From the NCBI RefSeq assembly GCF_025210165.1, contig NZ_JAOASI010000069.1, forward strand, positions 1-60,162: 60,162 bases of DNA. Direction: 5' to 3'. The translations under genes were made by a program, and so were the position numbers. This document shows, piece by piece, positions 38,180-46,935 of the stretch; positions within the stretch are counted from its first letter, which is position 1; every line of letters begins with the position of its first letter. The notes beneath the pieces are model-generated. The model was not told the DNA's origin. It saw nothing but the letters and a program-made list of their open reading frames with translations, and made no database searches. Source of the DNA: Tepidibacter sp. GTDB lineage: Bacteria > Bacillota > Clostridia > Peptostreptococcales > Peptostreptococcaceae.

Positions 38180-39178
38180 TTACTTTTCCTCCTTTAAATC
38201 AGATAGCATATCGAGAAAAGCTTCAATTCTAAGTTTTGTTCTAGCATCTAAGGTATTTAACTTATCTCCTTCAATGTTAAGAATTGGAATATCTAGCTTT
38301 TGCTTTAGGATTATATCTTCAACCGCTCTATAGCAAAAAGCTTGAGTATAATGGATTATCCCATCTAATTGTCTCTCTTTGATTTGTTTCTTTAATTCTA
38401 TAGTTCTAAACTCAGTATCGTATGGATATGTGTAATCATAATACTGATCATATAGATTCTCAGCTTTATCTGCTCTTGGAAAAGCAAATTCTCTTTGAAC
38501 CTCATTATATACAAAAGATGCATCAAAGTTTTCAACAAATTCATATATATCAGCAGTCATAGGAGGAACACCAACGTATCCTAATCTAAGTTTTTTATTT
38601 AGAGGTTGCCTTTTTTCTATATTAGAAATAACATCTTTAAGATTAGACTCAAAAGCGTCAATATCTCCATTTAAATCACTTAAACTTACTTGATAAAGGT
38701 GATTTTCAAATCCATTAGCTTTATCATCTATATATGTTAATTTATCAATTTTCTTAGCTAGGTCTCTTACTTTATTTAATGTAGTTCTTATTTTTTCAAC
38801 TTCCTGTAAATTTACATTAAAAGTTTTCATGAAATTATCTATTTCTTTTGTTACATCTTCTTTTTTATGATTGTGTGGAAATGAAAAAGGGTAGACTTTA
38901 ATTCCTGAAAGTTCTAATATCTCTATAAGAGCTTTAGTATTAGAACAATCTCCTTCCATAACTCCAACTATTTCTTTTATACCATTCTCTATACAAGCTC
39001 CATAGATTCCTTTTATCCATGCACACATACTTTTAGGGAAACCATCTCTTTCTGCTATATCAATATAATTGTAATAATCTTTGGAAGTTATAAAGAGATT
39101 GTTTAAATCTATTGGTGTATATCCTGCTGCTATAAGTACTTCAACAGGAACTGTAGTCGTTAAACCTATTTTTTTCAT
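38180..39178 (-). CDS. 2-hydroxyacyl-CoA dehydratase-like Fe-S protein (HgdB/DCCP type)
   Basis: The 332-residue protein (ATG 39178, after GGAGG) belongs to the HgdB/FldB-like family, COG1775. Family marks are VEVLIAAGYTPIDLNNLF and the later LRLGYVGVPPM. Cysteines at about 52, 62, 78 and 282 (SMCAW, YGACIE, EGDCSN, AFCYRA) can bind a 4Fe-4S or double-cubane cluster. There is only one such subunit, unlike two-subunit CoA dehydratases, and no CoA-transferase is nearby. The pairing with an activase resembles double-cubane cluster proteins, which reduce small multiply bonded substrates. Its leader is a preQ1 riboswitch and its operon makes preQ0, so a role in queuosine synthesis is inferred. An in-frame start 12 codons upstream is less likely. 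Confidence 0.82.
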   Translation of the reverse strand: MKKIGLTTTVPVEVLIAAGYTPIDLNNLFITSKDYYNYIDIAERDGFPKSMCAWIKGIYGACIENGIKEIVGVMEGDCSNTKALIEILELSGIKVYPFSFPHNHKKEDVTKEIDNFMKTFNVNLQEVEKIRTTLNKVRDLAKKIDKLTYIDDKANGFENHLYQVSLSDLNGDIDAFESNLKDVISNIEKRQPLNKKLRLGYVGVPPMTADIYEFVENFDASFVYNEVQREFAFPRADKAENLYDQYYDYTYPYDTEFRTIELKKQIKERQLDGIIHYTQAFCYRAVEDIILKQKLDIPILNIEGDKLNTLDARTKLRIEAFLDMLSDLKEEK

Positions 39179-39205
39179 CAAGTAAAGCCTCCTTAAATTT
39201 AAAAA

Positions 39206-39267
39206 AGGACACAAAAAGAGGGCATAACTGCCCCATAAACAAAAAAACTACCATTTAAGGTAATTTG
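39206..39267 (-). terminator. Expression platform: two terminator-like hairpins
   Basis: Between the aptamer and the first gene, the minus strand folds AAATTACC with GGTAGTTT and then a T run (about 39244-39267), followed by GGGC AGTTAT GCCC and CTTTTT (about 39206-39229). Either could end transcription when the aptamer is occupied. Confidence 0.6.
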
Positions 39268-39270
39268 GTC

Positions 39271-39309
39271 CTAGTTTTGTTTATAGACAGGATGGTTACG
39301 AACTGTCTT
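39271..39309 (-). ncRNA. PreQ1-I riboswitch aptamer
   Basis: On the minus strand AGACAG pairs with CTGTCT around the 12-base loop TTCGTAACCATC, followed by ATAAACAAAACTAG. This has the same layout as the B. subtilis queC aptamer: equal loop length, TTC at its 5-prime side, and an A-rich tail ending in ACTA that forms the pseudoknot. It senses prequeuosine-1 and should switch off the six-gene operon downstream when preQ1 is plentiful. Confidence 0.88.
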
Positions 39310-39324
39310 AATTTATTCATATAA

Positions 39325-39330
39325 ATTATA
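39325..39330 (-). promoter_or_regulatory. Probable -10 box of the que operon
   Basis: TATAAT on the minus strand lies 15 bases before the riboswitch aptamer, which would place the RNA start just ahead of it. The -35 region is weak. Confidence 0.5.
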
Positions 39331-39522
39331 ATAACATTTTAAAGAGAAAATGAAAAGTATATATTTATTTTACACCCTATATTAATCAATAAATGTAATA
39401 TTATGTATTATAGTATTGATTTCTTAAATACACAATGTTATAATTTAGACAATTAAAGTTACTAAACTAATAGTTTCAATTACAATTATTATGAAAACTA
39501 TAAAAATAGGGGGTATATAAGA

Positions 39523-39876
39523 GTGAAAAAAAATCCAAGAGAACTATTAAATGCATTTATGGGTGGTTTACAAGATTTAGGTAAGACTAATGGAGAACAG
39601 GTAAACGCTTTCATGAATTTGTTAGGAGAAGCTTATAAACCTGGAAAACTTGATACAAAAGCTAAAGAATTAATAAGTGTAGCTATTGCAGTTTATAATC
39701 GTTGTGAATACTGTATAGTATTTCATGCATATAAAGCATTAGAAGCAGGAGCTACTCGTGAAGAAATTATCGAAGCTGCAATGGTATCAGTAGCTTTTGG
39801 TGGAGGACCTGCTGTGGCATACACTGTAACTTTATTAAAAGATTCAATTGATGAATTTGAAAAAGATTTTAAATAA
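39523..39876 (+). CDS. Carboxymuconolactone decarboxylase / AhpD-like protein
   Basis: The 117-residue all-helical protein carries the exact AhpD redox signature EX11CX2CX3H: Glu49, Cys61, Cys64 and His68 in CEYCIVFH. AhpD proteins act as thiol peroxidases or as adaptors that pass electrons from dihydrolipoamide to AhpC. The start is GTG behind AGGGGG. A lipoyl-bearing dihydrolipoyl dehydrogenase and a lipoate ligase follow directly, so this may be the lipoyl-dependent end point of that chain. A terminator separates it from them. Confidence 0.85.
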   Translation: MKKNPRELLNAFMGGLQDLGKTNGEQVNAFMNLLGEAYKPGKLDTKAKELISVAIAVYNRCEYCIVFHAYKALEAGATREEIIEAAMVSVAFGGGPAVAYTVTLLKDSIDEFEKDFK

Positions 39877-39890
39877 TACATAAAGACTCT

Positions 39891-39930
39891 AAAAAGGCAG
39901 AAGATATTTTAACTGCCTTTTATTTTTTTT
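39891..39930 (+). terminator. Terminator between ahpD-like gene and lpd
   Basis: AAAAAGGCAG pairs with CTGCCTTTT, followed by TATTTTTTTT. Confidence 0.8.
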
Positions 39931-39947
39931 GAATGGAGGCGCCAATA

Positions 39948-41651
39948 ATGATTGAAATAAAACTTGAACAATTATCTGGAGAGAGTAAGAATGGAAAAGT
40001 AGGAAAGATAAACGTAAAAATTGGTGATAAAATAAAAGAGGGAGATGTGTTGCTTCAAGTTGAATCTCAAAAAGGGAATGTTTCTGTAAAATCTAATGCT
40101 AATGGAATTATTGAAGAAATTGTGATAGATGAAGGACAAATTGTTAATATAGGTGATGTTTTATTTAAAGTAGATGGAGTAAAAACTGAAGATAAGATTT
40201 CAAAAACAGGTGGATTTAATTATTTTAATAATTTAATAAAGCCTCAAAAAGGAGAGATTGAATCAGATATAACTATAATAGGGGCAGGTCCAGGAGGATA
40301 TGTTGCAACAATTTATGCAGCAAAGCAAGGGAAAAAAGTTGTTTTAATTGAAAAAGAACATGTAGGAGGAACTTGCTTAAATCATGGCTGTATACCTACA
40401 AAAGCACTTGTGCGCTCATCAGAAGTTTATAGAAATATGAAAAAGTCTGATAGCTTTGGTATTTTTGCTGAGAATGTTTCTGTTAACATGGAAAAAGTTA
40501 TCAAAAGAAAAGATGACATTAAAAATCAACTTAAAAATGGAATAGAGTACTTATTAGAGAAACATAACATACAAAAGATTGATGGAAAAGGTGAAATTAT
40601 AGATAAAAATACTGTACTTGTGAAAACAAATAGAAAAGAAACAACTATAAAAACTAAAGATATAATAATTGCTACGGGATCAGAAGCATCAGTTCCGTCT
40701 ATTAAAGGTATAGATTCTAAGTATGTATTAACAAGTAAGGAAGCTTTAGATATGACAGACTTACCAAATAAATTAGCAATAGTTGGTGGAGGCGTTATAG
40801 GAATGGAGTTTGCTTTTATTTATGCAAGCTTTGGGGTACAAGTTTTTGTTATTGAATATGCAGATGAGATATTAGCTTCTTTAGATAAAGATGTATGTTA
40901 TGAAATAAGTGAAATTGCAAAAGAAAATGGAATAAAATTATATACTAGCTCAAAGGTTGAATCGATAGATGAAACTGAAAATGGTGAATGTGTAGTTTCA
41001 TTTATTAAAGATGAGCAAAGAAAATATATTTCATGTGATAAAGTATTAGCTTCAGTTGGAAGACAACCATACTTTGAAGGATTAGGTATTGAAAAATTAG
41101 GTATTGAAATGAATGATAATAAAAAAGGTATAGAGGTTAATGAAAAAATGCAGACAAGTATACCAAATATTTATGCTATAGGAGATGTTACAAATATAAT
41201 ACAATTAGCTCATGTTGCCTCGCACCAAGGTATTATTGCAATTGATAATATTTTAGGAAAAAATAAAACTATTGATTATTCAACAGTTCCAAGTGCTATT
41301 TTCACTGAACCTGAAATAGCAGTAGTAGGAATTACTGAAAAAATAGCAAATGAAAAAGAAATTGAAATAGAAGTTGGAAAATTTCCTATGTCTGCTAATG
41401 GGAAAGCATTGACATTAGGAGATGCAAAAGGTTTTGCTAAAATAATAAAAGAAAAATCAACTGGAAAAATAATAGGTAGTACTATAATAGGAGCACATGC
41501 AACAGATTTATTAGCTTCTGTAACATTATGTATAAACAATAAACTTACTACAAAGCAAATAACAGAAACTATATTTGCGCATCCAACAACTGCGGAATCA
41601 ATACATGAAGCAGTATTGAATGTAGAAGGTGGTGCTATACACTTTGAATAA
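39948..41651 (+). CDS. lpdA: Dihydrolipoyl dehydrogenase with N-terminal lipoyl domain
   Basis: From ATG 39948 (GGAGG before it; an in-frame ATG at 39933 overlaps that box), the 567-residue flavoprotein has a lipoyl domain at 1-78 with Lys42 in ESQKGN as the lipoylation site. The disulfide reductase part has GAGPGG (112-117) for FAD, the redox pair Cys143/Cys148 in GGTCLNHGCIPTKA, VGGGVIGMEFA for NAD and the C-terminal His-Glu in FAHPTTAE. It oxidises dihydrolipoyl groups with NAD, or the reverse, and here can use its own lipoyl arm. No pyruvate dehydrogenase or glycine-cleavage subunit is adjacent. Confidence 0.92.
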   Translation: MIEIKLEQLSGESKNGKVGKINVKIGDKIKEGDVLLQVESQKGNVSVKSNANGIIEEIVIDEGQIVNIGDVLFKVDGVKTEDKISKTGGFNYFNNLIKPQKGEIESDITIIGAGPGGYVATIYAAKQGKKVVLIEKEHVGGTCLNHGCIPTKALVRSSEVYRNMKKSDSFGIFAENVSVNMEKVIKRKDDIKNQLKNGIEYLLEKHNIQKIDGKGEIIDKNTVLVKTNRKETTIKTKDIIIATGSEASVPSIKGIDSKYVLTSKEALDMTDLPNKLAIVGGGVIGMEFAFIYASFGVQVFVIEYADEILASLDKDVCYEISEIAKENGIKLYTSSKVESIDETENGECVVSFIKDEQRKYISCDKVLASVGRQPYFEGLGIEKLGIEMNDNKKGIEVNEKMQTSIPNIYAIGDVTNIIQLAHVASHQGIIAIDNILGKNKTIDYSTVPSAIFTEPEIAVVGITEKIANEKEIEIEVGKFPMSANGKALTLGDAKGFAKIIKEKSTGKIIGSTIIGAHATDLLASVTLCINNKLTTKQITETIFAHPTTAESIHEAVLNVEGGAIHFE

Positions 41652-42639
41652 TAATATTTCAACTAAAATAATATGTTCAACATCATATAATCCTTGGCAC
41701 AATCTAGCTGTTGAAGAACATCTTTTAAGCCAAGTTAAAGACAATGAAATAATATTATATCTGTGGCAAAATGAAAATACTATTGTAATAGGAAGAAATC
41801 AAAATCCATGGAAAGAATGTATGTGTAAAGATTTTGAAGAAGATGGTGGGAAAATAGCTCGTAGATTATCTGGTGGAGGGGCCGTTTTTCATGATATTGG
41901 AAACTTGAACTTCACTTTTGTTATGGATAAAAAATCATATAATTTAGAAAAACAGCTAAGTGTAATCCTTAAAGCTGTTAATAATTTAGGCATTAACGCT
42001 AAGTTTTCAGGAAGAAATGATATATTAGTAGGCGAAAAAAAGTTTTCAGGAAATGCATTTTATGAAAAAGAAAATGCGTCATATCATCATGGAACTATAC
42101 TCGTTGATGCAAATATGGATAAGTTAAGTAAATACTTAAAAGTATCAAAAGAAAAGATTGCTTCTAAAGGAATTGAATCAGTTTGTTCTAGAGTAGTAAA
42201 TTTAAAAACTATTAACGATAATATAACAATCGAAAAATTAAAAGAGAGCCTTATAAATAGTTTTGTTGAAATTTATAAAGGTGATCTAAATATAGAATAT
42301 ATAAAGGATGAAAAGGATATACAGGATTTATATAAAAAATATTCTTCTTGGGAATGGAAATATGGGCAAACTCCTAAGTTTGATATAAACTTTGTCAATA
42401 GGTTTAAATGGGGGGAAATAGATCTGAATCTAAATCTAAAGAACGGTATAATTGATTCTCTAGTTATTTACTCTGATGCAATGAATAGTGTTTTAATTAA
42501 GGATATAGAAAATGAATTATTAAAAATACCATTTAAGATGGAGTCTATTTGTAAAAAATTAAATAATATAAGGTGTAGGATTGATGAAAAAGATATGATT
42601 TTTGAAATAGAAGAATGGTTAAAAAGTAAAATTGGATAA
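41644..42639 (+). CDS. lplA: Lipoate--protein ligase
   Basis: The roughly 331-residue enzyme attaches free lipoate to lipoyl domains with ATP. It has NPWHNLAVEEHLL near the start, the lipoate-binding RRLSGGGAVFHDIGNLNF, and KFSGNAFYE with the catalytic Lys region, plus a C-terminal accessory domain (WEWKYGQTPKFD). Three starts are possible (GTG 41629, GTG 41632, TTG 41644); all overlap or touch the end of lpdA, so the genes are translationally coupled. Its likely substrate is the lipoyl domain of the preceding protein. Confidence 0.9.
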   Translation: MNNNISTKIICSTSYNPWHNLAVEEHLLSQVKDNEIILYLWQNENTIVIGRNQNPWKECMCKDFEEDGGKIARRLSGGGAVFHDIGNLNFTFVMDKKSYNLEKQLSVILKAVNNLGINAKFSGRNDILVGEKKFSGNAFYEKENASYHHGTILVDANMDKLSKYLKVSKEKIASKGIESVCSRVVNLKTINDNITIEKLKESLINSFVEIYKGDLNIEYIKDEKDIQDLYKKYSSWEWKYGQTPKFDINFVNRFKWGEIDLNLNLKNGIIDSLVIYSDAMNSVLIKDIENELLKIPFKMESICKKLNNIRCRIDEKDMIFEIEEWLKSKIG

Positions 42640-42672
42640 TATGCTCCTAAAAATAGATAGGTTATCTTTAAT

Positions 42673-42712
42673 TAAAAATTCAGATGGAATAAAAATTCCA
42701 TCTGAATTAATT
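42673..42712. terminator. Bidirectional terminator
   Basis: AAAAATTCAGATGGAAT pairs with ATTCCATCTGAATTAATTT across AAAA, between convergent genes. Confidence 0.8.
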
Positions 42713-42718
42713 TGATTT

Positions 42719-42997
42719 CTATCTTTTGTTTATATTATAATCGGTGTGATCATTTCCATAGTAATGAAGTTCACTAGTTAATCTTATCGTATGTCTATCT
42801 TTATTGTGTTTGATTTTTACATTGTCAAATCTAGCATCATCATCAACATTCACTAAATACTGCTTAATTAAATTGTCTGCAATTTTATCATCAACATCCT
42901 CATACACTTTAAAATATTCTCTTTCTGAGATTTCAAGTGTTAAATCATATATTCCATTCTCTCTTTTTTTTCTCATTTCCTTTATATCAGTAAACAT
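42719..42997 (-). CDS. Small charged protein of unknown function
   Basis: The 92-residue cytoplasmic protein is rich in Asp, Lys and His and has no membrane segment. It opens with a helical stretch (EMRKKRENGIYDLTLEIS) and ends in strands with HYYGNDHTDY. The ATG follows AGGAGG closely, which supports expression. I do not recognise a family, and no partner gene lies on the same strand. Confidence 0.55.
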   Translation of the reverse strand: MFTDIKEMRKKRENGIYDLTLEISEREYFKVYEDVDDKIADNLIKQYLVNVDDDARFDNVKIKHNKDRHTIRLTSELHYYGNDHTDYNINKR

Positions 42998-43130
42998 AGT
43001 ATTCCTCCTAATTTTTTTTTTTATTAAAAATCTAAATTAAGATATTAAAACTTTCTTATATTTAAATTATAACCATTTATGATTTAAAAATTTATTAATA
43101 ATATAAAAATATAAATCTTAAGAGTATTTA

Positions 43131-43158
43131 TTGACAAAAATAATTTTATGTGTTAAAT
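43131..43158 (+). promoter_or_regulatory. Promoter of the riboflavin operon
   Basis: TTGACA (43131-43136) and TTAAAT (43153-43158), with TG just upstream of the -10, precede the FMN riboswitch by about 18 bases. Confidence 0.6.
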
Positions 43159-43176
43159 TTAAGAAAATTAAATAAA

Positions 43177-43286
43177 TCTTCAGGGCAGGGTGAAATTCCC
43201 GACCGGTGGTAAAGTCCACGAACCACAATGTGGTTGACTTGGTGAAATTCCAAGACCGACAGTAAAGTCTGGATGAGAGAAGATAG
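43177..43286 (+). ncRNA. FMN riboswitch (RFN element)
   Basis: The conserved RFN blocks are all present in order: TCTTCAGGGCAGGGTGAAAT, CCCGACCGGTGGTAAAG, CCACGAACC..., GGTGAAATTCCAAGACCGACA, and the closing GTCTGGATGAGAGAAGA (the fourth quoted to its first 20). It binds FMN and reduces expression of the riboflavin genes downstream. A terminator hairpin follows at 43340. Confidence 0.96.
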
Positions 43287-43339
43287 ATTGATTATTTCCA
43301 ATGAACAATTGTTATTTATAATATTAATTAGACTGTTAA

Positions 43340-43371
43340 GCTCTGAAGATAAATATCTTCAGAGTTTTTTT
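43340..43371 (+). terminator. Riboswitch-controlled terminator
   Basis: CTCTGAAGATA pairs with TATCTTCAGAG before TTTTTTT. CTTCAG can alternatively pair with the aptamer border, so this is the switching hairpin. Confidence 0.85.
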
Positions 43372-43469
43372 GATGAAGAAAAAGTATAAAATTTGGACAT
43401 TTAGATAATTATGGTAAATATAATGAACATACGTATGAGCATAATACTAAGGGGAATAGAGGTGATTAT

Positions 43470-44570
43470 ATGGACAGCAAGTATATGAAACGAGCAATTG
43501 AATTAGCATTTAAAGGCAGAGGATATACCAGTCCTAATCCTTTAGTAGGTGCTGTTATTGTAAAAGAAGGTAGAGTTATTGGAGAAGGGTATCATGAATA
43601 TTACGGTGGAAATCATGCAGAAGTAAATGCTATTAATACATCTTCTGAGGATGTTGCAGGAGCAACAATGTACGTTACATTAGAGCCGTGTTCGCACTTT
43701 GGGAAAACACCTCCATGTGCAAAATTGATTATAGATAAGAAAATTAAGGAAGTTATTATAGGAATGATGGACCCTAATCCAATAGTAGCAGGCAGGGGTA
43801 TAAAACTTTTAAGAGATCAGGGTATAAAAGTTACTGTAGGTATATTGGAAGAAGAAGTAAGAAGATTAAATGAAATATTTATAAAGTACATAACAACGAA
43901 ATTACCATTTTGTATTTTGAAAACTGCGATGACATTAGATGGAAAAATTGCAACGAATATAGGAGATTCAAAATGGATTACTAATGAAAAATCAAGAGAA
44001 TATGTTCATGAAATAAGACATGAAGTTTCGGGAATAATGGTTGGTATAGGAACTGTTTTGGCAGATAATCCTTCGTTAACAACTAGATTAAAAGATAAAG
44101 AAGGTTCTGATCCAGTTAGAATCATAGTAGATACAGAATGTAGAATACCTTTAGAATCAAAAGTTTTAAACCTTGATTCAAAAGTAAAGACTATTATTGC
44201 AACCACAGAAAAAGCAGACAAAGATAAAATTAAATTAATTAAAGAAAAAAAAGCAGAAGTAATTATAACTCCATTAAAGAACAACAGAGTAGACTTAGGA
44301 TATCTAATTAAAAAACTTGGAGAAATGAAGATTGATAGTATTTTAATAGAAGGTGGTTCTACTTTAAATTATAGTATTTTAAAAGAAGGATGTATAGATA
44401 AGGTAATCTCATTTATTGCACCAAAGATTATAGGTGGAGAAAATGCAAAAACTCCAATAGGTGGTGTTGGAATAGATTATATTAAGGATTCTATAGAGCT
44501 AAAAAATATTCAATCAAAAATGTTTGACCAAGACATTATGATTGAAGGCTATTTAAGAAAGGAAGAATAA
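43470..44570 (+). CDS. ribD: Bifunctional riboflavin deaminase/reductase
   Basis: The 366-residue enzyme carries out the second and third steps of riboflavin synthesis. The N-terminal deaminase half (1-145) has the zinc site HAEVNAI and EPCSHFGKTPPC. The C-terminal reductase half (from about 146) has LKTAMTLDGKIAT, the substrate-binding DSKWITNEKSRE, and GGSTLNYSIL. It heads the FMN-controlled operon; ribE starts three bases after its stop. Confidence 0.95.
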   Translation: MDSKYMKRAIELAFKGRGYTSPNPLVGAVIVKEGRVIGEGYHEYYGGNHAEVNAINTSSEDVAGATMYVTLEPCSHFGKTPPCAKLIIDKKIKEVIIGMMDPNPIVAGRGIKLLRDQGIKVTVGILEEEVRRLNEIFIKYITTKLPFCILKTAMTLDGKIATNIGDSKWITNEKSREYVHEIRHEVSGIMVGIGTVLADNPSLTTRLKDKEGSDPVRIIVDTECRIPLESKVLNLDSKVKTIIATTEKADKDKIKLIKEKKAEVIITPLKNNRVDLGYLIKKLGEMKIDSILIEGGSTLNYSILKEGCIDKVISFIAPKIIGGENAKTPIGGVGIDYIKDSIELKNIQSKMFDQDIMIEGYLRKEE

Positions 44571-44573
44571 TGG

Positions 44574-45224
44574 ATGTTTACTGGATTAATAGAAGAAATA
44601 GGAACTATACATACTATTAAAAAAGGATTAAATTCAGCTCAGATTACAATAGGTGCAACAAAGATACTAAGTGATGTTAAATTAGGCGATAGCATAAGTA
44701 CAAATGGTGTTTGTCTTACTGTTATTGAATTTACGAAAAATTCATTTACTGTTGATGTCATGCCTGAAACTATGAGAAGAAGTAATCTTAATAACTTAAA
44801 ACATGGAAGCTTAGTAAATTTAGAAAGAGCTTTAAAGATTAATGATAGATTGGGTGGACATATCGTTTCTGGCCATATAGATGGTGTAGGTAAGATAAAG
44901 AAAATAGAAGAAGAAGACAATGCTACATGGGTATCTATTGAGGCTTCAAGTAATATTTTGAAATATATAATTGAAAAAGGTTCTATAGCAATAGATGGTA
45001 CTAGCCTAACAGTAGCTTATGCTGGATTAGATATATTTAAGGTTTCAATAATACCACTTACAAAAGATAAGACTACTTTACTTGGCAAAACAGTTGGTGA
45101 TGAAGTAAATCTAGAATGTGATATGATGGGGAAATATATTGAAAGACTCTTATCGTTTAAACAAGATGAAAAAAAGGAAACTAAAATAGATTTAGATTTT
45201 TTAGCAAAAAATGGTTTTATGTAA
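44574..45224 (+). CDS. ribE: Riboflavin synthase alpha subunit
   Basis: The 216-residue enzyme joins two lumazine molecules to give riboflavin. It has the duplicated barrel typical of the family: [12 protein letters not shown] with the N-terminal MFTG, GVCLTV in the first repeat, [14 protein letters not shown] at the start of the second, and IDGTSLTV in the second repeat. Length is normal. Confidence 0.95.
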   Translation: MFTGLIEEIGTIHTIKKGLNSAQITIGATKILSDVKLGDSISTNGVCLTVIEFTKNSFTVDVMPETMRRSNLNNLKHGSLVNLERALKINDRLGGHIVSGHIDGVGKIKKIEEEDNATWVSIEASSNILKYIIEKGSIAIDGTSLTVAYAGLDIFKVSIIPLTKDKTTLLGKTVGDEVNLECDMMGKYIERLLSFKQDEKKETKIDLDFLAKNGFM

Positions 45225-45249
45225 ACTTAGAAATAGGGGTGAATCATAA

Positions 45250-46458
45250 ATGAAATTTAATACTATAGAAGAAGCAATAGAAGATATTAAAAATGGAAAG
45301 ATGATTGTTGTAGTTGATGATGAGGATCGTGAGAATGAAGGAGATCTTTTGATGGCAGCAGAGAAAGCTACACCAGAAGCTATCAATTTTATGGCAAAGT
45401 TCGGTAGAGGGCTTATTTGTACTCCTATGTCTAAAGAAAGGTTAAGTGAACTAGATATTCACGCTATGGTATCTAATAATACTGATCCAAAAGAGACTGC
45501 TTTTACAGTTTCTGTAGACGCAACAAGCACAACAACAGGAATATCTGCTAAAGAAAGAGCTATGACAATTCAAAAACTTATAGATAATAAAACTACTTCA
45601 AATGATTTTACAAGACCAGGACATATATTTCCATTAGTAGCTAAAAAAGGTGGAGTACTTAAAAGAGCTGGTCATACTGAAGCGGCAGTAGATATAGCTA
45701 AGCTTGCAGGTTTATATCCAGCAGGCGTAATTTGTGAAATTATGAATGAAGATGGAACAATGGCAAGAGTTCCTGAATTAATCGAATACACTAAAAAACA
45801 TGACTTAAAGCTAATAACAATAGCAGATTTAATTGCATATAGAAGAAAAAATGAACTTTTAGTAGAAAGAGTAACTCAAGCTAACTTACCTACAAAGTAT
45901 GGTAACTTCAAAATGATTGGATATATTAACAAATTGAATAAAGAACACCACGTTGCGCTAGTAAAAGGCAATGTTGATGATGGCAAACCTGTACTTGTTA
46001 GAGTTCATTCAGAGTGTCTTACAGGAGATGCTTTTGGATCTTTAAGATGTGATTGTGGAGATCAATATGCAGAAGCAATGAAAAAAATTGAAGAAGAAGG
46101 AAGAGGAGTTTTATTATACATGCGCCAAGAAGGACGTGGTATTGGATTAATAAATAAGATTAAGGCGTATGCCCTACAAGATGAAGGAATGGATACTGTG
46201 GAAGCTAATTTATCATTAGGATTTCCTGATGATCTTAGAGATTATGGAATAGGGGCTCAAATACTCTGCAATCTAGGTATAGAAGAAGTAAAACTTATGA
46301 CAAACAATCCTAAAAAAATATCTAGCCTTTCAGGATATGGTATAGAAATTGTAGAAAGAGTTCCAATACAGATGAATCACAATGAAAAAAATGAATTTTA
46401 CTTAAAAACAAAAAAGAATAAAATGGGACATATGCTAAATTTTAAGGAGGAAAAATAA
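45250..46458 (+). CDS. ribBA: Bifunctional DHBP synthase / GTP cyclohydrolase II
   Basis: The 402-residue protein fuses two entry enzymes. The N-terminal half (1-200) makes 3,4-dihydroxy-2-butanone 4-phosphate and shows [11 protein letters not shown] and [20 protein letters not shown]-type sequence with GHTEAAVD. The C-terminal half is GTP cyclohydrolase II with [20 protein letters not shown] (zinc Cys) and [10 protein letters not shown]. It is followed after one base by ribH. Confidence 0.95.
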   Translation: MKFNTIEEAIEDIKNGKMIVVVDDEDRENEGDLLMAAEKATPEAINFMAKFGRGLICTPMSKERLSELDIHAMVSNNTDPKETAFTVSVDATSTTTGISAKERAMTIQKLIDNKTTSNDFTRPGHIFPLVAKKGGVLKRAGHTEAAVDIAKLAGLYPAGVICEIMNEDGTMARVPELIEYTKKHDLKLITIADLIAYRRKNELLVERVTQANLPTKYGNFKMIGYINKLNKEHHVALVKGNVDDGKPVLVRVHSECLTGDAFGSLRCDCGDQYAEAMKKIEEEGRGVLLYMRQEGRGIGLINKIKAYALQDEGMDTVEANLSLGFPDDLRDYGIGAQILCNLGIEEVKLMTNNPKKISSLSGYGIEIVERVPIQMNHNEKNEFYLKTKKNKMGHMLNFKEEK

Positions 46459-46459
46459 T

Positions 46460-46927
46460 ATGAGAATTTATGAAGGAAAATTAGTTGCAAAAGAACAAAA
46501 ATTTGGAATAATAGTTGGAAGATTCAATGAATTTATTGGAGGAAAGTTATTATCAGGTGCACTTGATGGATTAAAAAGACATGGAGTTAATGAAGAAAAT
46601 ATTGAAATAGCATGGGTTCCAGGTGCCTTTGAAATACCACTTGTTGCTAAGAAGATGGCTAATTCTAAAAAATATGATGGAGTAATATGCTTAGGAGCAG
46701 TTATTAGAGGTGCAACTCCTCATTTTGATTATGTTTCAAATGAAGTAACTAAAGGAGTAGCAAGTGTTTCTCTAGAGACAGAAGTACCAGTAGTATTTGG
46801 AGTTCTTACAACAGATACTATTGAGCAGGCGATTGAAAGAGCTGGAACAAAGGCAGGAAATAAAGGATATGAAGCTGCTGTAACTGCAATTGAAATGGCA
46901 AATTTACTATCAGACTTAGAAGGATAA
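46460..46927 (+). CDS. ribH: 6,7-dimethyl-8-ribityllumazine synthase
   Basis: The 155-residue enzyme condenses the pyrimidine and butanone phosphates. It shows [37 protein letters not shown] with the catalytic His, and [15 protein letters not shown], all typical. It forms large capsid-like shells in many species. A HAD phosphatase gene starts eight bases later. Confidence 0.95.
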   Translation: MRIYEGKLVAKEQKFGIIVGRFNEFIGGKLLSGALDGLKRHGVNEENIEIAWVPGAFEIPLVAKKMANSKKYDGVICLGAVIRGATPHFDYVSNEVTKGVASVSLETEVPVVFGVLTTDTIEQAIERAGTKAGNKGYEAAVTAIEMANLLSDLEG

Positions 46928-46935
46928 ACACTAAT

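Noticed and set aside
37418-39178. HgdBC-like pair read as amino acid fermentation enzymes
   Set aside because: No CoA-transferase, second dehydratase subunit, electron-transfer flavoprotein or acyl-CoA dehydrogenase gene is nearby, and the leader is a preQ1 riboswitch. It stays possible but is less likely.
43177-43371. CRISPR, tRNA or rRNA genes
   Set aside because: The only structured RNAs recognised in the window are the FMN and preQ1 riboswitches and terminators; no regular spaced repeats or cloverleaf sequences were seen.
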